Below are positions 57,736-64,000 of a stretch of 64,000 bases of DNA, one piece after another. The position numbers were made by a program, and so were the translations under genes. The notes under the pieces were generated by a model. It did no database searches. It saw only the letters and a list, made by a program, of their open reading frames with translations, and was not told where the DNA came from. This DNA is from Clostridia bacterium (GTDB lineage: Bacteria > Bacillota > Clostridia > Oscillospirales > Acutalibacteraceae), in the NCBI GenBank assembly GCA_017430535.1, contig JAFRMR010000003.1, forward strand, positions 1-64,000, read 5' to 3'. The first letter of the stretch is position 1, and every line of letters starts with the position of its first letter.

Positions 57736-60700
57736 TTAAGAATTGTATATTACATTTTCTTTGCCGAGTATTTTAGTCAGTTCCCTGAGCAAAACATCGT
57801 TTACCTGAGTGCCGGATGAATAGAAATACTTACCTGAATCCGAATAATAAAATGCGGTTCTTTCGTTACCGTCAAAAATGGATAGCAGATTTCTGCAGAT
57901 TTCAACCTGAGGAGAATCCTGAGAATCAAATCTGAGAAAAAGTCCTTTGGCCCCTGATTTTTCGGTTTTTTCCGGTGCAACCGATTTTATTTCCGTATTG
58001 GTTATGAGGTTAAGATTATCGGCAATAATGCTTGGCCTTAAATCATCATTTGATGATACTCTGCCGTTAATAACAACAGGTGACCCGGGGCTGACAATAA
58101 AACGGAATTTATCATAAGTTTTTCCAAACAGCAGGCATTCAATTGTATCGGTTGAATCCTCTGCATTTATTATTGCCATAATCGAACCGTTTTTTGTGGT
58201 CCGTTTTGAAACGTCTGTAATAATTCCTGCAATCTGAATATTACTGCCGTCTGAATATTTTATATCATCATAAATAATATCCGTGATAAGATCACAATTA
58301 AGCTCTTTTATATATTCGGAATATTTATCCATGGGATGGCCTGAAAAATAAATGCCTGCAATTTCTTTTTCCATAGTAAGCTTTTCTTCAAGTGAAAAAT
58401 CCATTGCATTAGGATAATTATAATCGCTGACAAAATCATTATTCGATTCATTTTCAAGGTCTCCGAAACCTATCTGACCGTCAACATATTTATTCTTTCT
58501 TGTATTGAGTAAATCAAGGATAAGATCAACAGACTGAAGCAATTGCCTGCGGTTTACTCCGAATTTATCAAATGCTCCGCATCTTATAAGATTTTCAACG
58601 GCCTTTCTGTTCAGATCCTTTCCGTACATCCTGCTGCAAAAATCAAAAAAAGATTTGAATAAGCCGTTCGATTCTCTCTCCTGCTCAATCTTACCGACAA
58701 ATGAACCGCCGATATTTTTGATTGCTGAAAGGCTGAAAACAATACCTTCATTATTAACCGAAAACTTTTTGCCGCTTGAATTTATATCCGGTGCAAATAT
58801 TTTTATACCGAGCTTACCGCATTCAAGTATGTATTCGGATATTTTTTCAGTTCTGTCAATATAGCTTGTAAGCAGGGCGGCAAAAAATTCTTTGGGGTAA
58901 TAGTATTTAAGATATGCCGTCTGATAAGAAACATAAGCGTATGCCGCAGCGTGAGCTTTATTGAAAGCATAGGATGCAAAGGAAATCATACGGTCAAAAA
59001 TACCGTTTGCATCTTTTTCGCTTACTCCCCTGTTTACAGCCCCTTCACATATCACATTACCGTTTTCATCTTTTATTCCGTATACAAAACTGTCTCTTTC
59101 CTTCAGCATTACATCGTGCTGTTTTTTTGCCATAGCTCTTCTGACTATATCGGCTCTGCCAAAAGAATAACCGGCAACTGCTCTGCAAATCTGCATAACC
59201 TGTTCCTGGTAAACCATACAGCCGTATGTAACATCAAGAATATTCTTAAGCGCCGGTATTGGATAGTCAATACCCGATGGATTGTTTTTATTGGCAATGT
59301 ATGTAGGAATTGAATCCATAGGGCCGGGTCTGTAAAGCGCAATAACAGCAATCAGATCCTCAAGGTTTTCCGGATTCAGCTGAGAAAGCACTCTTTTCAT
59401 ACCGGCTGATTCAAACTGAAATACGCCTTCGGTTCTTGCCTCGGCAAACATTTTATATACTTTTTTATCTTCTGTACTGACTGAATTTATTGAAAAGCCC
59501 GGGTTTTTCTTTCGGATTTCCTCTTCGGAATGCTCAATTACAGTAAGTGTTCTCAGGCCCAGAAAGTCCATTTTGAGCAGCCCGAGAGTTTCCAGGTCTT
59601 TCATAGTAAACTGGGTAACTACCGAATTATCGTTAACAGCAAGAGGAACATAACTGTCAACCGGATCCGCTGTTATAACTACACCGGCGGCGTGGGTTGA
59701 AGCATGCCTGGGCATACCTTCAATTTTCATTGCGGTATCAATTATTTCGCGGGATGTATCATCATTATTGTAAAGCTCATTCAGCTCTTTTGATTCTTTC
59801 AGAGCCGAGCTTAAAGTAACATTAAGTTCCCTGGGCACAAGCTTTGCTACGGCATCAACCTTACCGTAAGATACACCCAGTACCCTGCCGACATCTCTGA
59901 TGGCGGCTTTTGCGGCCATTGTGCCGAATGTAACAATCTGTGCAACATGATCGTAACCGTATTTTTCAATTACATAGTCAATTACTTCTCCTCTTCTTTC
60001 ATAGCAGAAGTCAATATCAAAATCCGGCATGCTTACCCTTTCGGGGTTTAAAAAACGCTCGAAAAGCAAATTGTATTTCATCGGATCAATACCGGTGATT
60101 CCAATGCAGTATGCGCAAATACTGGCTGCGCCCGATCCCCTGCCCGGCCCGACGGGAATACCGCGGGATTTTGCGTAGCTGACAAAATCGTGAACTATGA
60201 GATAATAATCGGTATATCCCATACTGTTTATTACATCCAGCTCATAGTTCATCCTGTTTATATATTCCTGAGGCGGATTATCACCGTATCTGTCTTTAAG
60301 TCCTTTTTCGCAAAGTGATTTAAACCATTCAAAGTGATCTGTTCCGTCCGGAACATCAAAATGCGGCAGTTTTGTTTTACCGAATTCAAAATCAACATTG
60401 CATTTGTCTGCTATAACAGCTGTATTTGAAACAGCATCGGGGCAATCCGAAAAAGCAGAGAGCATTTCATCTTCGCTTTTCAGATAAAATTCATCAGCAG
60501 AAAATTCAAGACCTGTTTTTTCACCCAGAATGTGATTTGTCTGTATGCAGATAAGCACCTGCTGAATTCTGCTGTCGGATTTATCAATATAATGCACATC
60601 GTTGGTTGCAACAAGAGGTATATTCAATTCCTTAGAAAGATTTTTAATCCCGTAACAGGTTTTAAGTTCTTCCTCAAGGCCGTGGTTTTGTATTTCAAGA

Positions 60701-61209
60701 TAAAAATCATCTTTAAATACATTTTTGTACCACAACGCGGTTTCTTTGGCTTCATCATAATTTCCGTTAAGTATTTTTACCGATATTTCGCCGGAAAGGC
60801 AGCCTGAAAGCGCGATTATACCTTCGTGATACTTTTCCAGCAGTTCTTTATCTACTCTGGGCTTGGTATAAAATCCTTCGGTCCAGCTCATTGAAACCAT
60901 TTTTATAAGATTACGGTAGCCCTTATTGTTTTTGCATAGCAAGGTCAGATGGTATCTTTCGCTGTCTACACCGTGAACTTTATCATGGCGGCTGTTTTTT
61001 GCCACATAAACTTCGCAGCCGATAATCGGTTTTATTCCTCTTTTTTTAGCCTCTTTGTAAAATTTCAAAACACCGTACATTACACCGTGATCCGTTATGG
61101 CAACAGATTCCTGCCCCATGCTTTTGATTTTATCAAGCATAGGTTCTATTCTGCAGGCACCGTCAAGCAGGCTGTATTCTGTGTGCAGGTGTAAGTGCGT
61201 AAAGGCCAT
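57736..61209 (-). CDS. dnaE: DNA polymerase III subunit alpha
   Basis: A 1157-residue replicative polymerase. It has an N-terminal PHP domain (THLHLHTEYSLLDGACRIEP), the polymerase core with catalytic acids in MPDFDIDFCYERRGE and PGRGSGAASICAYCIGITGI, helix-hairpin-helix (YAFNKAHAAAYAYVSYQTAY) and an OB-fold (IQIAGIITDVSKRTTKNGSI). It belongs to the DnaE1-like length class. It lies 2 bases after whiA on the same strand. Confidence 0.97.
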   Translation of the reverse strand: MAFTHLHLHTEYSLLDGACRIEPMLDKIKSMGQESVAITDHGVMYGVLKFYKEAKKRGIKPIIGCEVYVAKNSRHDKVHGVDSERYHLTLLCKNNKGYRNLIKMVSMSWTEGFYTKPRVDKELLEKYHEGIIALSGCLSGEISVKILNGNYDEAKETALWYKNVFKDDFYLEIQNHGLEEELKTCYGIKNLSKELNIPLVATNDVHYIDKSDSRIQQVLICIQTNHILGEKTGLEFSADEFYLKSEDEMLSAFSDCPDAVSNTAVIADKCNVDFEFGKTKLPHFDVPDGTDHFEWFKSLCEKGLKDRYGDNPPQEYINRMNYELDVINSMGYTDYYLIVHDFVSYAKSRGIPVGPGRGSGAASICAYCIGITGIDPMKYNLLFERFLNPERVSMPDFDIDFCYERRGEVIDYVIEKYGYDHVAQIVTFGTMAAKAAIRDVGRVLGVSYGKVDAVAKLVPRELNVTLSSALKESKELNELYNNDDTSREIIDTAMKIEGMPRHASTHAAGVVITADPVDSYVPLAVNDNSVVTQFTMKDLETLGLLKMDFLGLRTLTVIEHSEEEIRKKNPGFSINSVSTEDKKVYKMFAEARTEGVFQFESAGMKRVLSQLNPENLEDLIAVIALYRPGPMDSIPTYIANKNNPSGIDYPIPALKNILDVTYGCMVYQEQVMQICRAVAGYSFGRADIVRRAMAKKQHDVMLKERDSFVYGIKDENGNVICEGAVNRGVSEKDANGIFDRMISFASYAFNKAHAAAYAYVSYQTAYLKYYYPKEFFAALLTSYIDRTEKISEYILECGKLGIKIFAPDINSSGKKFSVNNEGIVFSLSAIKNIGGSFVGKIEQERESNGLFKSFFDFCSRMYGKDLNRKAVENLIRCGAFDKFGVNRRQLLQSVDLILDLLNTRKNKYVDGQIGFGDLENESNNDFVSDYNYPNAMDFSLEEKLTMEKEIAGIYFSGHPMDKYSEYIKELNCDLITDIIYDDIKYSDGSNIQIAGIITDVSKRTTKNGSIMAIINAEDSTDTIECLLFGKTYDKFRFIVSPGSPVVINGRVSSNDDLRPSIIADNLNLITNTEIKSVAPEKTEKSGAKGLFLRFDSQDSPQVEICRNLLSIFDGNERTAFYYSDSGKYFYSSGTQVNDVLLRELTKILGKENVIYNS

Positions 61210-61211
61210 TA

Positions 61212-62135
61212 TTATACTCCGTTTTTCATTTTATCGGCAGTTTCTGTAATTCTGTCAAGAATATGCTTTATTCCTGATTTTGAAATAGTGTTATCGGTAA
61301 GTTTCTGAAGTTCAGATAATGTTGCCTCCGGATTATTCTTCCTGAGCTTTGCAACAAGCTTTGCTTTATCGTTAAGAATGCTTAAACCGGATGTTTTTTC
61401 AATAAATTCTATAGCTTCAATCTGTCTGTTTGATGCTGAAACGGTTTTTTCAAGATTATACATCTCAAAATTCAGCTTTCTGTTAACCTGATTTTTAACA
61501 TCTTTTTCTATCTTAACATTCATCAGGTAAAGGGATGCATTCTGCGCCCCGATATATGCAAGAAAATCTTCTATACTTTCGCTGTCTTTGAAATATACAA
61601 TATGGTTGCCTTTTCTCATAATATATTTAGGGCTTAAGTCAAGCTCATTAAACAGTCTTATCAGATCTGAGCTGAGTTTTTTATGAGGAACAACAAATTC
61701 AAGATGATAGCTTTTCTGCGGATCGGAAACAGAACCGCAGGCAAGAAATGCGCCTCTGAGGAAAGAATTTATGCAGCATTCATTCTGAAAATTTGCATAG
61801 TTTATCCTTAGTGATGTTTCTTTTGATGAGTGACCGAAGCAGGAACGGATTTTTTCTTTTGCCTCAGCGCCTTCAATAACCGCTGTCATCATTTTTGCTT
61901 TACCGGTAATAACGCGGGGTTCTGCTCCGGTTTCTTTGTAAACTGATTTACAGTAAAGATTGAATACATCCGGGTTTTCGGTTTTAAAAGAAATATCAAG
62001 CCCTGAGTAATGAGCAAAAAGCACAAGCCCATAGACTTGTGCGTGATTGCAACACTCATTTATGTTATCTATTAACGATAACTCGGATTTTATCTGTGAT
62101 GAAAAAGACAAATTCTTTTCCTCCGGATTATTCAA
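61212..62135 (-). CDS. whiA: Sporulation/cell division regulator WhiA
   Basis: A 307-residue protein with an N-terminal LAGLIDADG-like fold (NECCINSFLRGAFLACGSVS; YHLEFVVPHK) and a C-terminal helix-turn-helix (ATLSELQKLTDNTISKSGIK). It regulates cell division genes and chromosome segregation in Gram-positives. Its start overlaps the murB end by 8 bases. The usual rapZ and yvcK genes are absent upstream. Confidence 0.96.
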   Translation of the reverse strand: MNNPEEKNLSFSSQIKSELSLIDNINECCNHAQVYGLVLFAHYSGLDISFKTENPDVFNLYCKSVYKETGAEPRVITGKAKMMTAVIEGAEAKEKIRSCFGHSSKETSLRINYANFQNECCINSFLRGAFLACGSVSDPQKSYHLEFVVPHKKLSSDLIRLFNELDLSPKYIMRKGNHIVYFKDSESIEDFLAYIGAQNASLYLMNVKIEKDVKNQVNRKLNFEMYNLEKTVSASNRQIEAIEFIEKTSGLSILNDKAKLVAKLRKNNPEATLSELQKLTDNTISKSGIKHILDRITETADKMKNGV

Positions 62136-63027
62136 TGATTTTTACTTCGGTTTCAAGCATAACGCCCTTTTTTTCATACACCTTCTGCTGACAATACTTT
62201 ATAAGATGAATAATATCTGAAGCGCTTGCATTATCCTTGTTAATAATAAAACCTGCATGTTTATCGCTTACCATTGCTCCCTTATGGCAGTATCCCTTTA
62301 AACCGCATTCTTCAATAAGGGCGCCGGCATAATACCCTTCCGGCCTTTTGAATGTGCTGCCTGCGCTTGGATATTCAAGGGGCTGCTTTTCTTTACGCCT
62401 TGCCATAAGCTCATTCATTTTTTCTTTTATACTATCGTATTCGGATTTTATGAGTTTAAAACTTGCGGAAAGAATAAGCATATCATCGGAAGATGAAAAA
62501 ATACTTTTACGGTAAGACATTTTCATATCCTCACCGCGCATTACGCGGATAATACCGTTTGAATCAATATATCTGCACTCGCTGATAACATCTTTTATTT
62601 CACCGCCGTAAGCACCGGCGTTCATATAAACAGCTCCGCCTACCGAGCCGGGAATACCGTATGCAAACTCCAGCCCGGAAAGTGAATTTTCAAGAGCAAA
62701 GCGGCAAAGCTTGATAAGAGGGGTACCGCAGGCGCAGTTTACGGTGTTTTCATCTGTAAGTTCAATATAATCCAGCTTAACGGTGTTGATGATAACTCCG
62801 TCAAATCCTTCATCACTGAAAAGCAGATTACTGCCTTTGCCGATAATATAATATCGAATATCATTTTCAAGCACATACTTAAGTATATCAGCGATTTTGC
62901 TTTCCGTATCAGGGAAAGCCATAACAGCACAATTACCGCCGGCCCTGAATGTGGTATATTCGGCCAGCGAAACATCGCTTAAATATTCACATTGAAGTAT
63001 ATTTAAAAAATCAAAAAAATCTTTCAT
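62128..63027 (-). CDS. murB: UDP-N-acetylenolpyruvoylglucosamine reductase
   Basis: A 299-residue type II MurB. It has the FAD-binding domain (YYIIGKGSNLLFSDEGFDGV), AYGIPGSVGGAVYMNAGAYG, the catalytic Ser in YPSAGSTFKRPEG and a late Glu (LETEVKIIE). It makes UDP-MurNAc for peptidoglycan. The gene shares its start region with the ROK kinase stop (1-base overlap), so the set is one operon. Confidence 0.97.
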   Translation of the reverse strand: MKDFFDFLNILQCEYLSDVSLAEYTTFRAGGNCAVMAFPDTESKIADILKYVLENDIRYYIIGKGSNLLFSDEGFDGVIINTVKLDYIELTDENTVNCACGTPLIKLCRFALENSLSGLEFAYGIPGSVGGAVYMNAGAYGGEIKDVISECRYIDSNGIIRVMRGEDMKMSYRKSIFSSSDDMLILSASFKLIKSEYDSIKEKMNELMARRKEKQPLEYPSAGSTFKRPEGYYAGALIEECGLKGYCHKGAMVSDKHAGFIINKDNASASDIIHLIKYCQQKVYEKKGVMLETEVKIIE

Positions 63028-63974
63028 CAGTTATCAAGCAATGCAGCGCCGAAAATTCCGGCATCATTACCGAGCTCGGCAGCAACAATTTTAGTCTGTT
63101 TAGAAGCGTAACGGCTGTATCTTTCCCTGTTGATATGAGTTCTCAGGGGCTCGAGAAGAGTTTCGCGCTCATTTGCTATACCGCCGCCCACGCAGATGAA
63201 TTCCGGCTGAAGGGCGTTGATAATGTTGATAACGCCTGTTGCAACATAATAAACATATTTATCAACCACTTCTTTTGCCGCTTTATCATTCTGCCTCATC
63301 GCATCAAAAGCAGTTCTTCCGTTTACGGCATCAATATTATCATTAACAATCTGCCACATTATTGAATCGTGGTTATGTTTCATTGCGTCCTTGGTCTGGC
63401 GGATAAGTGCCGTGGCTGATGCATAGCTTTCCCAGCAACCCCTTCTGCCGCAGTTGCACTGCTCACCGTCAACGCAAATTACCATATGTCCCATTTCTCC
63501 GGCAGCATAGTTTGAGCCGCAGATTATTTTGCCGTCAATAATTATACCCGAACCAACGCCGGTTCCCAAAGTGATTGCCACAAAATTCTTTGCGCCTTTG
63601 CCGCAACCGGCAACAGCTTCGCCGAGGGCAGCACAGTTTGCATCGTTATCAAGATAAACGGTTTTATGAAGTCTCTCTTCAAGCATATCCTTTGCAGGAA
63701 CCTGAGTGAAATCAAGATTGTTTGCAAATTCTATATAACCGTTGGATTTATTAACTGTTCCGGGAGTGCCGACGCCGACAGAAATAACATCATCCATAGT
63801 AATTCCGGCATCTTCAAGGGCCAGATTAACCGCTTTTGCAATATCATCAAAAATATCTGCGGCAGGTCTGGGGCAATTGGTTTTAACCGATCCCCTGCCG
63901 ATAATTTTCAAATCCTCGCTGACAACTCCGACTGCAATGTTTGTGCCGCCGAGATCAACACCTATTCTGTACAT
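63027..63974 (-). CDS. glcK: ROK-family glucokinase
   Basis: A 315-residue sugar kinase: ATP site GVDLGGTNIAVGVV, catalytic Asp in VYLDNDANCAALGE, GTGVGSGIIIDGKI and the zinc motif CNCGRRGCWESYAS. The motif set fits glucose/N-acetylhexosamine kinases; glucokinase is the common assignment. GGGAGGAAG precedes the ATG. It leads the glcK-murB-whiA-dnaE block. The promoter lies outside the window. Confidence 0.95.
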   Translation of the reverse strand: MYRIGVDLGGTNIAVGVVSEDLKIIGRGSVKTNCPRPAADIFDDIAKAVNLALEDAGITMDDVISVGVGTPGTVNKSNGYIEFANNLDFTQVPAKDMLEERLHKTVYLDNDANCAALGEAVAGCGKGAKNFVAITLGTGVGSGIIIDGKIICGSNYAAGEMGHMVICVDGEQCNCGRRGCWESYASATALIRQTKDAMKHNHDSIMWQIVNDNIDAVNGRTAFDAMRQNDKAAKEVVDKYVYYVATGVINIINALQPEFICVGGGIANERETLLEPLRTHINRERYSRYASKQTKIVAAELGNDAGIFGAALLDN

Positions 63975-64000
63975 ATTGCTTCCTCCCTTATCAATAATCG

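Overview
The window looks like a chromosomal segment of an AT-rich, low-GC Gram-positive anaerobe of the class Clostridia, probably Oscillospirales/Ruminococcaceae-like. This rests on gene content: WhiA, PcrA, single-component SecG and PBP1A, type III glutamine synthetase, a flavodiiron protein, a two-gene minimal SUF (SmsCB-type) system, a GGGtGRT protein with its NifU-like partner, MetA carrying the acetyl-CoA-type Glu111, and AGGAGG-like ribosome binding sites. No 16S gene is present, so the assignment is an inference.

Region 1 (1-11,056): the tail of an rRNA operon (5S 3' end, tRNA-Asn) is followed directly by about 10.9 kb of accessory DNA that I interpret as an integrative and mobilizable element (142-11,022). 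It holds a MobV-type relaxase with a small HTH protein, a divergent XRE regulator with a shared operator, a candidate oriT, and small cargo genes (single-pass peptide, EamA transporter, two GNATs, YdcF-like protein, transglutaminase-like protein). An ECF sigma/anti-sigma pair and an AlbA_2/HATPase regulator next to a large serine recombinase complete it. A GCGCCA word at the tRNA-Asn 3' end recurs at the recombinase 3' end, and a strong terminator follows that may originally have ended the tRNA operon. Three genes in the 3.2-4.6 kb cargo stretch are bordered by a 14-bp palindrome family that recurs near 17 kb.

Region 2 (11-20.4 kb): metallophosphoesterase and GPH-type symporter; the NifU-like/GGGtGRT pair; a five-tRNA operon (Val, Asp, Phe, Gly, Cys); a free-standing four-helix-bundle (S23/IVP-type) gene behind a hairpin-rich leader; an XRE regulator; yerC-methyltransferase-hslO; and tRNA-Arg.

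Region 3 (20-36 kb): a flavodiiron-metallophosphoesterase-small hydrophobic peptide operon; a probable vitamin B6 module (ECF S component opposite a MocR/PdxR-like regulator); an FAD oxidoreductase with a tyrosine phosphatase; YdbC; a large cell-wall amidase closely followed by metY and metA; a radical SAM protein; MscL carrying a zinc ribbon; and a DUF4091 protein.

Region 4 (36-64 kb): mostly core genes. These are an aminotransferase, the SmsCB pair, glnN-lipase-rnhA (minus strand), a divergent type IIA topoisomerase pair, secG, PBP1A, ruvX-radA-DUF6873-like, a XerC-like recombinase, then a minus-strand block glcK-murB-whiA-dnaE and pfkA-pcrA. Many transcription units have near-consensus sigma-A promoters (17-bp spacers) and intrinsic terminators, some shared by convergent genes.
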